64,000 bases of DNA from Methylomicrobium agile. Lineage in GTDB: Bacteria; Pseudomonadota; Gammaproteobacteria; Methylococcales; Methylomonadaceae. Position numbers and translations under genes: made by a program. Below the pieces are notes generated by a model. It was not told the origin of the DNA and did no database searches. It saw nothing but the letters and a program-made list of their open reading frames with translations. Within the stretch, counting starts at the first letter, position 1. Each line of letters starts with the position of its first letter. Where the stretch lies: contig NZ_JPOJ01000001.1 in NCBI RefSeq assembly GCF_000733855.1, forward strand, positions 1,550,001 through 1,614,000. The letters run 5' to 3'. Shown one piece after another: positions 17,448 to 25,788 of the stretch.

Positions 17448-17464
17448 ATGTTATAATATAACAT
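17448..17464. promoter_or_regulatory. Perfect Zur box upstream of zur
   Basis: ATGTTATA-A-TATAACAT is a fully symmetric 17-mer, the best of the three boxes in the island. It lies 23 nt before the preferred zur start and contains –10-like TATAAT sequence. Confidence 0.9.
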
Positions 17465-17508
17465 CACATACAAAAGCAAGACAAGCTCGTTTTTAATCAA
17501 CGGATAAT

Positions 17509-17551
17509 CCCATCGCAATAGAAGACTGGCGATGTCTTCTATTGCGATGGG
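17509..17551. repeat. 18-bp perfect hairpin in the gap between zur and an SDR gene
   Basis: CCCATCGCAATAGAAGAC and its exact reverse complement flank a 7-nt loop (TGGCGAT). No T-tract follows, so it is not a standard terminator. The 520-bp gap (17443–17962) otherwise holds the Zur box and no gene I can support. Confidence 0.75.
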
Positions 17552-17962
17552 CCAGACGTTCGGATTGTTGGCTAATGGCGAAAAATGGCCGTTTCACATG
17601 GGGCAGAATTTCCCTATCGTTTTCGCACGAAACGTCAAAGCCATTAGGGTTTGTTCGAAGCATGAATCGAGCGAATGCCCCTTCTCGCATTTCATTTGAG
17701 CGATCGTACGCGTTTTCCCGGCTATTTCTATGAATCCAAGAAACGCTGCCGGGCGCGAACCGGCTGGACCCTCTTCCAGAACCCGCATGTAGCGGCGCTA
17801 TGGTCGAAAAATTCAGCTTCGCATCATTCAAGGACCCGTTACCCCGACCGGCATGAACATACTTCCGTCAAACCTGGACTAAAATAATAGTCTTGCAGGA
17901 TTTTTGAAAAATTATCGTTTCCGGTATTCGATTAATCACAACTACGCAGAAGGCAAACCATA

Positions 17963-18646
17963 ATGGCTACAGTATTGGTAACGGGCGCAAGCCGCGGTCT
18001 GGGATTGGAATTTTGTAAACAATACGCGGCGGAAGGCTGGGAGGTATTGGCCTGTTGCCGGCAACCGGAAAAGGCCGATAAACTGGCCGGCATCGCGAAT
18101 GTGCGGCTGCTGTCCCTGGATGTGGCCGATTTTGCCCGGATAGACAGTCTGGCAAAGGAAATCAGGGAGACTCCGATCGATGTACTGATCAACAATGCGG
18201 GCATCTACGGCGATATTTCCGGCCACGGCTTCGGGCAACTGGACTATGCGGCCTGGGCCAAAACCTTGCTGATCAATACGCAGGCGCCGGTCAAAATGGC
18301 CGAAGCCTTTCTGCCGCATCTGCAGCGCGGCAAGCTGAAAAGGCTCGTGACGGTCAGCAGCCAGATGGCCAGCATCGCCGACAACGGCAGCGGCGGCAGC
18401 ATTCTGTACCGGACCAGCAAGGCCGCCCTGAATGCCGGGATGAAGAGCCTATCGATCGATTTGAAAGACCTCGGCATCGGGGTACTCATTCTGCATCCGG
18501 GCTGGGTCAAGACTGACATGGGCGGGCCCAACGCGCTGATCGACGCGACACTGAGCGTGAGCGGAATGCGTCGGGTCATTGCGGATTCGACGCTTCGGGA
18601 CAGCGGCAGTTTCTTGAAATACGACGGCTCGATTCTGCCTTGGTAA
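17963..18646 (+). CDS. SDR family NAD(P)-dependent oxidoreductase
   Basis: The 227-residue classical short-chain dehydrogenase has the cofactor motif VTGASRGLGLEF, the NNAG motif (LINNAGIYGD), catalytic Ser in VTVSSQMASI and YxxxK in LYRTSKAAL, then HPGWVKTDMGG. This pattern resembles the C-factor/sniffer-like SDR group. Substrate cannot be inferred. A GAAGG ribosome-binding site precedes the ATG. The gene stands alone and is flanked upstream by the 17.5-kb hairpin. Confidence 0.88.
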   Translation: MATVLVTGASRGLGLEFCKQYAAEGWEVLACCRQPEKADKLAGIANVRLLSLDVADFARIDSLAKEIRETPIDVLINNAGIYGDISGHGFGQLDYAAWAKTLLINTQAPVKMAEAFLPHLQRGKLKRLVTVSSQMASIADNGSGGSILYRTSKAALNAGMKSLSIDLKDLGIGVLILHPGWVKTDMGGPNALIDATLSVSGMRRVIADSTLRDSGSFLKYDGSILPW

Positions 18647-18791
18647 TGCCGGGAATGGTGAGGTACGGCTCATTCCGGTATTCGGCGGAAATATAAGTCT
18701 CGTTTGAAGCCAGGAACATTCGCTGTCATGGCCGTGTCATAAAGTTAACTTATACTTGACTTGTATTATTATCAATCGATAAGGTCGCGTC

Positions 18792-18995
18792 ATGATACGA
18801 AAATTAACCCCATCCAAGAGCAAAGCGTCTTCGGCCTCCGTATGGCGGGATTTCGATGAAATCAGCGAAAGCTTCGACCTGGCCCTGAGCCCGGAAGTGA
18901 TCGGCTGGTTCCGCGAGCAAAACGGCAATGTTCAGGCCCGCAAGCGCGCGGTGAACCGTTGCGAACTGGACGAATATGAATTGTCCTTGAGGTAG
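18792..18995 (+). CDS. Small hypothetical protein, 67 aa
   Basis: The short basic–acidic protein (MIRKLTPSKSKASSASVW… ending ELDEYELSLR) starts at ATG 18792 behind an AAGG ribosome-binding site and an AT-rich TTGACTTGTATTATTATC stretch that could hold a promoter. The segment LSPEVIGWFREQNG faintly resembles the C-terminal region of BrnA-type antitoxins (PDVVAWFK), but no toxin partner is adjacent. Function unknown. Confidence 0.5.
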   Translation: MIRKLTPSKSKASSASVWRDFDEISESFDLALSPEVIGWFREQNGNVQARKRAVNRCELDEYELSLR

Positions 18996-19032
18996 CCTGT
19001 AGTCTGCTTCTCTTTTGGCGTGCTGCCAATTG

Positions 19033-19089
19033 CCGCAGCCCGGTTGCAGTTTCCTCCTAGCTGATCGGTTCCGGGCTGCGGTTTCTTCA
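19033..19089 (+). terminator. Terminator-like inverted repeat after the 67-aa gene
   Basis: CCGCAGCCCGG (19033–19043) pairs perfectly with CCGGGCTGCGG (19071–19081), followed by TTTCTTC. The loop of about 27 nt is long for an intrinsic terminator, so efficiency is uncertain. Confidence 0.5.
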
Positions 19090-19192
19090 AATCGAATGTC
19101 TGCCTAGTGGCAGGCATTCAAGTTCGGTGCGCACTTTTGTACCTTCCGAAATTTGATACAATCGGCGATCATTTCTTCTTCTTTCTCTCGCC

Positions 19193-20365
19193 ATGCCTCA
19201 CCGCAATCATCAAGTTATCCGGATCATTCAAACCTCCGCCGTTAAGGAACTGTCCCGAGCCCAAAAGCAGTTCAACAACCTGCTCAAGAAAATCGAGGCA
19301 CAGAAACAGGCGCTGCTCGAATGGCAGGAAACCCTGCCGCTGTACAATCAAAAAATCGCCAGCGAATACCAGACGCTTTGGGACAGCTACAACAGTCACC
19401 GCGTCGACATGGTCTATCTGCTGGACCGCGCCTACGGCGAAAAACTTTTCACTAAAAGCGATAAAGCCAAAATCAGGCACATCCTGACCGAATTGGCCGA
19501 GCAGCTGATTCTCGAACACGGCAAAGACGAGTTGAAGGAACTGTACAACAAACACGTCGGCGACGATATCGATGCGGCGCAGGAAGAAGCCGATGCGATG
19601 GCGGCGGAATTGATGAAATCGATGATGGGCGGCATGTTCGGGATCGAAATCGGGGACGAAGTGGACGTCAGTTCCCCGGAAAAAATGCAGGCCTTCCTGC
19701 ATGAAAAAATGCGGGAAGCCGAGGCCGAACAGGCCGAAAAGCAGCGGCAGGCCGAGGAAAAACGGGGCAAGCGCAAAAAGACGCAAAAACAGCTCGACAA
19801 AGAAGCCAAAAAACAGCAGGAAGAGCAAAACATCAGCCAGTCGATCCGCGAAGTGTACCGCAAGCTGGCCGCCGCTTTGCACCCCGACCGCGAGCCGGAC
19901 GCCGAGGAACGTGGGCGCAAAACCAAGCTGATGCAGCGCGTCAATGCCGCCTACGAAAAAAAGAATTTATTGCAGCTCTTGGAGCTTCAGCTCGAAGCCG
20001 AGCAGATCGACCAGGAACACCTGAACAATATCGCCGAAGACCGGCTGAAATATTTCATCAAGGTATTGAAAGAACAACTGTCCGAGCTGGAACAGGAAGT
20101 CTTGGGTTACGAGCAGGAATTCAACGGGCGAATGGGGCGGCCGTTTTATGCCCGGCTCAGCCCGAAGACGATGATGATGGCATTGGAGCAGGATATCGGC
20201 TCGCTCCGCCGCGACATCGGCAAACTGAAAGAGGAAATCGGAATTTTTCGGAACTCGGCCGCGCTGAAAGCCTTTTTGAAATCCTACAAAATTCCGAAAA
20301 AACGGCCGGCGGATGACTTTGACGATTTTCTCGGCGGTTTCCTGCATCCGGACAGTTTCCGCTAA
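19193..20365 (+). CDS. J-domain protein with long coiled coils
   Basis: The 390-residue highly charged protein has coiled-coil stretches at both ends (KELSRAQKQFNNLLKKIEAQ near the start; REAEAEQAEKQRQAEEKRGK in the middle). Around residues 215–265 is a J-domain-like region, IREVYRKLAAALHPDREPD, with the invariant HPD. There is no Gly/Phe region or zinc finger, so it is not DnaJ itself. It probably recruits DnaK to a specific client or complex. No chaperone neighbour is present. Confidence 0.7.
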   Translation: MPHRNHQVIRIIQTSAVKELSRAQKQFNNLLKKIEAQKQALLEWQETLPLYNQKIASEYQTLWDSYNSHRVDMVYLLDRAYGEKLFTKSDKAKIRHILTELAEQLILEHGKDELKELYNKHVGDDIDAAQEEADAMAAELMKSMMGGMFGIEIGDEVDVSSPEKMQAFLHEKMREAEAEQAEKQRQAEEKRGKRKKTQKQLDKEAKKQQEEQNISQSIREVYRKLAAALHPDREPDAEERGRKTKLMQRVNAAYEKKNLLQLLELQLEAEQIDQEHLNNIAEDRLKYFIKVLKEQLSELEQEVLGYEQEFNGRMGRPFYARLSPKTMMMALEQDIGSLRRDIGKLKEEIGIFRNSAALKAFLKSYKIPKKRPADDFDDFLGGFLHPDSFR

Positions 20366-20402
20366 AAACCGGGTCATGCATCGCCGCGTTTGCCGCCCAG
20401 TT

Positions 20403-20459
20403 GTAGGGTACGCTGTGCGTACCATTGGAGGGTGAAAAGGTACGCACAGCGTACCCTAC
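20403..20459. repeat. GTACGC-family inverted repeat, full copy
   Basis: Two 21-bp arms (20403–20423 and 20439–20459) are exact reverse complements around a 15-nt spacer. Each arm is itself near-palindromic (GGTACGC…GCGTACC). It lies between the convergent J-domain and CPXCG genes. Confidence 0.85.
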
Positions 20460-20496
20460 AGCGGTTTGTGCATAACCCAGGCTGGCAAGGGGAAGA

Positions 20497-20694
20497 TCAT
20501 TCATCGTCCCGCTTGACGTCCAGAACCGGCTCGCCGGCTGCATCCTCGGAAAGGATGAACAGGATCGGCCGGCAGCAGACCGAGCAGTCTTCATAATAAC
20601 GCTGGGGTCCTGCCGAAGTGTCGACCCGCACGTCGAGCGGTTCGCCGCAATAGGGGCAATCGATCATGATTTCGTCGGGTTCCTGCATCGTCAT
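20497..20694 (-). CDS. CPXCG-type cysteine-rich small protein
   Basis: The 65-residue protein carries two Cys pairs, DCPYCG and DCSVCC, spaced as in the CPXCG-motif cysteine-rich family (probable zinc ribbon). It ends in an acidic tail. The start overlaps the stop region of the upstream SDR gene by 4 nt, so the two form a transcription unit. Function unknown. Confidence 0.75.
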   Translation of the reverse strand: MTMQEPDEIMIDCPYCGEPLDVRVDTSAGPQRYYEDCSVCCRPILFILSEDAAGEPVLDVKRDDE

Positions 20695-21521
20695 ACCTTG
20701 ATCAGGAGATGGTCGAGCCAGGCGGCAGGCAAGAGCCGCTTCAGCGTGCCGAACAGATAGGTCGGAAAAGTCACGTAATAGCGGATTTTCGGCCGTTTCG
20801 CTTCGAGCGCATGCACGACTTTTTCGGCGACCGCCTCGGCCGGCAGCGTGAAAGGCACCGCCGCGCCTTCTTTCTGCAGGCGCGCTTCCATCGCCCGGTA
20901 TTTATCGCGATGAGCGCTGTGTTCGGCATCGATATTTCGTTTATATAGCGCGAACGAATTTTCCCGGAATCGGCTCAGGATCGGGCCCGGTTCGATTAGC
21001 GAAATGGCGATGCCGGTGCCGCGAAGCTCCAGGCGCAAGGTATCGGCCAGCCCTTCGAGCGCAAACTTGCTCGCATTGTAAGCGCCGCGGTAGGTCAGCG
21101 CGACCAGGCCCAAAACCGAGCTGTTGTAGATGATCCGGCCATAGCCCTGGCGGCGCATCGCCGGAATGATTAAGTTGGTCAGTTCGTGCGTGCCGAACAG
21201 GTTGGTTTCGAACTGGAAACGCAGCACTTCCCGGCTCAAGTCCTCCACCGCGCCGGGCTGGCCGAAAGCGCCGTTATTGAACAGCGCGTCCAAGCTGCCG
21301 CCGGTCGATTCGAGCGTTTGTTCGACCGCCAGCCTGATGCTGCCGCTGTCGGCCAGATCGAGCCGCAGCGCGGTAAAGCCCTCCGCCTGCAGGCGGGCAA
21401 CATCGTCAGCTTTGCGCGCGGTCGCAATAACCGTATGGCCGCGATCTTTCAATACTTTTGCAGTCGTGTAGCCGATACCGGTCGAACAGCCGGTAATCAG
21501 GATCGTTTTCGCTGAATTCAT
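20691..21521 (-). CDS. SDR family oxidoreductase
   Basis: The 276-residue classical SDR has TGCSTGIGYTTA (cofactor), NNGAFGQ (NNxG), Ser in IIYNSSVLGL and YxxxK in AYNASKFAL, then the IEPGPI segment. It resembles bacterial SDRs annotated as retinol/hydroxysteroid-like dehydrogenases; the substrate is unknown. The C-terminal hydrophobic stretch (TFPTYLFGTLKRLLPAAWL) suggests membrane association. It is the upstream gene of a two-gene unit with the CPXCG protein. Confidence 0.87.
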   Translation of the reverse strand: MNSAKTILITGCSTGIGYTTAKVLKDRGHTVIATARKADDVARLQAEGFTALRLDLADSGSIRLAVEQTLESTGGSLDALFNNGAFGQPGAVEDLSREVLRFQFETNLFGTHELTNLIIPAMRRQGYGRIIYNSSVLGLVALTYRGAYNASKFALEGLADTLRLELRGTGIAISLIEPGPILSRFRENSFALYKRNIDAEHSAHRDKYRAMEARLQKEGAAVPFTLPAEAVAEKVVHALEAKRPKIRYYVTFPTYLFGTLKRLLPAAWLDHLLIKV

Positions 21522-21525
21522 CGGA

Positions 21526-22103
21526 TTAAAGAGACTTGATTTCCTGTTCGGTTAAATAAAATTTTTTGCCGGTGCTGCAATCGACCAGAAACACCAGCGC
21601 ATCTTGCGTGCTTTTGCCGTTCAATTCGACCGACTCGACCCGGCCGCACTGATTGGACGCGAGGGCTTTTTCGGCCGCGGCACGCCGTAAACGCTCGATC
21701 TCGGGCAGGCGCTCGGCAAAGTTTTTGACCGGAGACGGCAGTTGTTCAGGATCGTAGGGTGGGATCGCAAAGGCCGAGTATTTTAACGGGTTATTCTTGA
21801 TCAGGAACTGATTTTTTGCGCTTTCGTTCTTCGCTTCCTGTTTCAGCCTGGCCTGCTTTTTTCTTCCTCCTGCTGCGCGTCCAGTTTTGCCTGTTCCTGT
21901 TCGTCTTGCATTTGCCGTTCCTTCTGTTCCCGATCCAGATCCCGCTTTATACCGGTTTTGAGGTCGATTTCTACATTGCTCTGTCCCGTAGCACAGGGAT
22001 TGGCCTTGTAAACGATTCTACCGGCTTCGTCGGTGCATTTGTAAACGCCCGCGCCGGCCGCGAGCGAAAACAGGATGCCGAATAAAATAACGATGAGTTT
22101 CAT
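21526..22103 (-). pseudogene. DUF4124 periplasmic protein interrupted by a frameshift
   Basis: From ATG 22103 there is a signal peptide (KLIVILFGILFSLAAGAG) and a DUF4124 start (VYKCTDEAGRIVYKANPC). The frame runs into a stop just after a run of six A (plus-strand T run 21857–21862). In the –1 frame the protein continues convincingly as KKQARLKQEAKN… YSAFAIPPYDPEQLPSPVKNF … to QEIKSL and a stop at 21526. One extra A would give a protein of about 190 residues. The cause is a one-base deletion or sequencing error in the homopolymer, or slippage at AAAAAAG. Confidence 0.7.
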
Positions 22104-22157
22104 GGTGTTCCGCCTGTCCGACAATAAAATAGACATTGAGTATAGGCCAAATCGGCA

Positions 22158-23489
22158 TCAAGCCCTATGCGCAGAATCTTTCTTTTCGGCCGCTCGCGAC
22201 AGCGGGACGAATAGCAGCGCGGTCGCCAGCATCAGCCCGGTGAAGAACCAGAAATAGCCGGCTCCGGACAACTTCATCCCACCCTCTGCATGACCGATCA
22301 GAAAATTGACCGCGCCGGTGAACAAATTGCCCAACGATACCGATAAAAAATAAGCCGCCATCACGACCGATTTGGCCGATTTCGGCGCTTGGGTATAGGA
22401 ATATTCGAGGCAGGTGATCGACACCATCACTTCGGCCGCGGTCATCAGCAAGTAGGCCGGCAATTGCCACAGGATGTGCACCTGGATGCCCTGATCCAGC
22501 CGCATCTGAATCGCGGCAGGAATCGCGAACGCGAATACGGCCAGAAATAGACCGAACAAAATCTTTTTTAAAGCCGTCAACCCGATCCGCCGGCTCAGAA
22601 AAGGGTAAACGCCGTACGAGAAACACGGGGTCAGCAGCATGATAAACAACGGATTCAACGCCTGGATCTGCGAGGACAACAGTTCGACATTCCCGACCCA
22701 GCGGTCCATTTTTTCGGCCTGCAGTACCCAGGACGAGCCGATCTGCTCGAACAAGGCCCAGAATACCGCCACCAGCGCATAAATCGCGGCCAATCGGCCG
22801 AGCACCCGCCAGACGGCCGGATCTTTCAAATCATTGATCAGTTGCGTTCTTGCCGCCGGAATCTTCACGAAACGGCGCCTTCCCAGCCAGAAAACCCAAG
22901 TCGCCAATCCCATCAACACGCCCGGCGCGGCAAACGCGGCCGAGGCACCGGCATGGGCAAGCAGCCAGGGCACGATCAGCATCGCCAAAAAAGCGCCCAG
23001 ATTGATCGCAAAATAAAACCAGCCGAAAACCTTGCCGAGCAAATGAAAATTGCCGGGACCGAACTGATCGCCGACATGTGCGGACACGCAGGGCTTGATC
23101 CCGCCCGCACCGATCGCGATCAGCCCCAGGCCGAGCGCCAGGCCCAGGCGGGTATCGTTCGCAGCCAGGCTCAAATGGCCGAGGCAGTACACCAGCGACA
23201 GGCCGATGATTGTCCGGTATTTGCCCCAGAAATAATCGGCCAGCAGGGCGCCGAACGCCGGCATCAAATACACCGCCGCGACGAACAAATGGAAATAACC
23301 CTGCGCTTCCCGTTCCGTCATCGGGTCGGACTGACCTGACGCGCTCATCAAATACTGGGTCATGAAAATCACCAGAATCGCGCGCATGCCGTAATAGCTG
23401 AAGCGTTCGGCCACTTCGTTCCCGATGATGTAGGGAATGCCAGACGGCATTTCGGTAGTTATATCTTGTTGATTTTTATAAATATCCAT
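22158..23489 (-). CDS. POT/PTR2 family proton-coupled peptide transporter
   Basis: The 443-residue major facilitator protein has the POT signature EVAERFSYYGMRAIL near residue 24 (ExxERFxYYG, proton coupling) and GAGGIKPCVSAHVGDQF (PTR2 motif), with about 12 hydrophobic segments. It would import di-/tripeptides with protons at the inner membrane. Length is slightly short for bacterial DtpA-type proteins (about 490–500). It is monocistronic, with a long upstream gap containing DnaA-box-like sites. Confidence 0.88.
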   Translation of the reverse strand: MDIYKNQQDITTEMPSGIPYIIGNEVAERFSYYGMRAILVIFMTQYLMSASGQSDPMTEREAQGYFHLFVAAVYLMPAFGALLADYFWGKYRTIIGLSLVYCLGHLSLAANDTRLGLALGLGLIAIGAGGIKPCVSAHVGDQFGPGNFHLLGKVFGWFYFAINLGAFLAMLIVPWLLAHAGASAAFAAPGVLMGLATWVFWLGRRRFVKIPAARTQLINDLKDPAVWRVLGRLAAIYALVAVFWALFEQIGSSWVLQAEKMDRWVGNVELLSSQIQALNPLFIMLLTPCFSYGVYPFLSRRIGLTALKKILFGLFLAVFAFAIPAAIQMRLDQGIQVHILWQLPAYLLMTAAEVMVSITCLEYSYTQAPKSAKSVVMAAYFLSVSLGNLFTGAVNFLIGHAEGGMKLSGAGYFWFFTGLMLATALLFVPLSRAAEKKDSAHRA

Positions 23490-23666
23490 AATTTAATAAA
23501 AACGTTGCGGCGCGCCGTAATCATAACTAAGGTAAAAAGATTTAAAATCTGTTTATTGCTATTAAGTTGGAAAAGTCTGTGAATAAGACAAAATAGGCCT
23601 TTATTATCAGGGGTTTGTTTAATAGCACAAACTGTCGCTAAAACCGTCGCGAATTTGTTGACGGCT

Positions 23667-23730
23667 TGTGGATAAGTTTCATTATGCGGTTTTGCGCAAC
23701 GCTATCCACAGAAAATACAGGCTTTCCACA
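23667..23730. promoter_or_regulatory. Cluster of DnaA-box-like sites in the POT–moxR gap
   Basis: Within 64 bp there is a perfect DnaA box on the minus strand (TGTGGATAA, 23667–23675), a one-mismatch box CTATCCACA (23702–23710) and a weaker CTTTCCACA (23722–23730). The rest of the 367-bp gap (23490–23856) is AT-rich and holds no gene I can support. Confidence 0.5.
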
Positions 23731-23856
23731 CAGAGTTACTCTCTAGAATTGGCGGCCCGAAAGCGGATAAAATATTGAACCATTACCGAAAAACGAGTTC
23801 TTACGGCAACATTTTGCTCAACGTTGTTGTCATCCAGGAATCAACGAGACGGAAAC

Positions 23857-24849
23857 ATGGCGGAAATCCTTACTACTCAGAACATCACGCAACAGGCGTT
23901 GATCAAACTCAAAAACATCATCAACAGGGAAATCATCGGTCAGGAAGTGCTGGTCGAACGGATGCTGATCGGTTTGCTGGCCGACGGCCATATTCTGGTC
24001 GAAGGCGCGCCGGGCCTTGCTAAAACGCGTGCGATCAACATACTGAGCAAGGGAGTTCAAGGCGATTTTCACCGGGTGCAGTTCACGCCGGATCTGTTGC
24101 CGGCCGATCTGACCGGGACCGAAATTTACCGTCCGCAGCAGGGCACGTTCGAATTTCAAAAAGGCCCCCTGTTCCACGATCTGATTCTGGCCGACGAGAT
24201 CAACCGTTCGCCAGCCAAGGTGCAGGCAGCCCTGCTCGAAGCGATGGCCGAACGGCAGATCACGGTCGGCCAAGCCACTTATCCGCTGCCGGATTTGTTC
24301 ATGGTGATGGCGACGCAGAATCCGATCGAACAGGAAGGCACCTATCCGCTTCCCGAAGCGCAGCTCGACCGGTTTTTGCTGCATGTAAAGGTCGGTTATC
24401 CGAATCCGAAGCATGAAAAAGACATTCTGCATTTGGCCAGAAAGGAAGCGCGCTCCGAATTTACCGCCAAGGCCGAACGCTTCGAAACCGTTTCGCAGCA
24501 AACCTTGTTCGCCGCACGGAATGAGGTGTTGGACGTGTACATGGCCGAAGCGCTCGAGGACTATTTGCTGCAGATCATTCTGGCGACCCGGAATCCCGAA
24601 GCGTACGGCCGCGATCTGGCCGGCTGGTTGCAATACGGCGCCAGCCCGAGAGCCAGCATCGCCCTCGACCGCTGCGCCCGCGCCAAAGCCTGGCTGCAGG
24701 AGCGTGATTTCGTCGGTCCCGAAGACATCCAGGACATTGCGTTCGACGTGCTGCGCCATCGGCTGATTCTGTCTTACGAAGCCGAGGCGGAAGGCATTAC
24801 CGCCGATCATGTGATCCGGGAATTGATTGCCCGGATTGCCGTACCGTAA
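23857..24849 (+). CDS. MoxR family AAA+ ATPase
   Basis: The 330-residue AAA_3 ATPase has Walker A GAPGLAKTRA, Walker B LILADEINRSPAK, sensor 1 ATQNPIEQEGTYPLPEAQLDRF and the C-terminal lid. MoxR ATPases act as chaperones that activate or assemble partner complexes, often with VWA-domain proteins, as encoded immediately downstream. ATG 23857 (MAEILTT) is chosen over an in-frame start 33 nt upstream because it gives the usual N-terminus. The downstream ATG directly follows the TAA, so this is the first gene of a moxR–bat operon. Confidence 0.92.
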   Translation: MAEILTTQNITQQALIKLKNIINREIIGQEVLVERMLIGLLADGHILVEGAPGLAKTRAINILSKGVQGDFHRVQFTPDLLPADLTGTEIYRPQQGTFEFQKGPLFHDLILADEINRSPAKVQAALLEAMAERQITVGQATYPLPDLFMVMATQNPIEQEGTYPLPEAQLDRFLLHVKVGYPNPKHEKDILHLARKEARSEFTAKAERFETVSQQTLFAARNEVLDVYMAEALEDYLLQIILATRNPEAYGRDLAGWLQYGASPRASIALDRCARAKAWLQERDFVGPEDIQDIAFDVLRHRLILSYEAEAEGITADHVIRELIARIAVP

Positions 24850-25788
24850 ATGCTGTCCGTCAAGCGAAAGTCCGCGCAGCATCGCGAGGTTGAGCCCGAT
24901 GAACGGGTTACGGTCAGCCTGAAGACTCTGGTCGATCTGGCCCGTTTCGCGGCGGGCTTTCCCGCTTCCGGAAGCCGGATCCGCGCGTTTCAAGGCGGCA
25001 GCTATCTGTCCCGATTCAAGGGGCGCGGAATGGAATTCGACGAAACGCGGCTGTATCAGCCCGGCGACGACCTGCGCACGATCGACTGGAAAGTCACCGC
25101 GCGCACCGGCAAGCCCCATACGAAGATATTCCGCGAAGAGCGCGAGCGGCCGGTGTTCGTTTCGATCGATAACCGCCCTGCAATGTATTTCGCGACCCGC
25201 GGCGCGTTCAAATCGGTACAAGCCGCGAAACTGGCCGCGCTGCTGGCATGGACCGCCGAGCAGCACGGCGACCGGATCGGCGGCCAGATCTTTTCGGACC
25301 GCGATTGCCGGGAGCTGAAGCCGCAGAACGGCAAGCGGGCGGTGCTGCATTTTTTGCATGCGTTGACCGATCGCTCCGTTCGGGGGCAACCGGGCGAATA
25401 CCCTTTCGAGCAGGCGCTGGCTCGATTGGTCAAGCATGCCCACCCCGGCAGCCGGGTGTATCTGATCAGCGATTTTCGCGGCCTCAACGAAGCGGCGGAG
25501 ACGTATCTGGCGCGGATCGCCGAACATTGCGACGTGGTCCTGTTCTTCGTGTTCGATGCGCTCGAACAAAGTCTTCCCGCCACAGGCCGTTACCGTTTCA
25601 CCGACGGCGAGCGCGACGTGGTGATGGACAGCGCCGATGCGCAGCGTCTGGCCGAGTACCGGCAACGTTTCGCGGAGCGTCTGCTGCGTTTGCAGATGCT
25701 TGCCCGCCGGGAAAAGTTTCAACTGGTCCTGTGCGGCACCGCGGACGACCCGGCGCAGCTTTTGAAGCATCTGATGCGAGGACCGTAA
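24850..25788 (+). CDS. DUF58 domain protein of the MoxR/Bat operon
   Basis: The 312-residue protein has the DUF58 core GRGMEFDETRLYQPGDDLR and IDWKVTARTGKPH, with a VWA-like second half (VYLISDFRGLNEA). DUF58 proteins nearly always neighbour MoxR and are thought to be its substrates or partners. There is no signal peptide. The start codon abuts the moxR stop. Confidence 0.88.
   Translation: MLSVKRKSAQHREVEPDERVTVSLKTLVDLARFAAGFPASGSRIRAFQGGSYLSRFKGRGMEFDETRLYQPGDDLRTIDWKVTARTGKPHTKIFREERERPVFVSIDNRPAMYFATRGAFKSVQAAKLAALLAWTAEQHGDRIGGQIFSDRDCRELKPQNGKRAVLHFLHALTDRSVRGQPGEYPFEQALARLVKHAHPGSRVYLISDFRGLNEAAETYLARIAEHCDVVLFFVFDALEQSLPATGRYRFTDGERDVVMDSADAQRLAEYRQRFAERLLRLQMLARREKFQLVLCGTADDPAQLLKHLMRGP

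Noticed and set aside
17493-17831. 112-residue open frame on the minus strand in the zur–SDR gap
   Set aside because: Its 3' part is the 18-bp hairpin, there is no ribosome-binding site, and the translation (Arg/Ser-rich, low hydrophobicity) matches no family I know.
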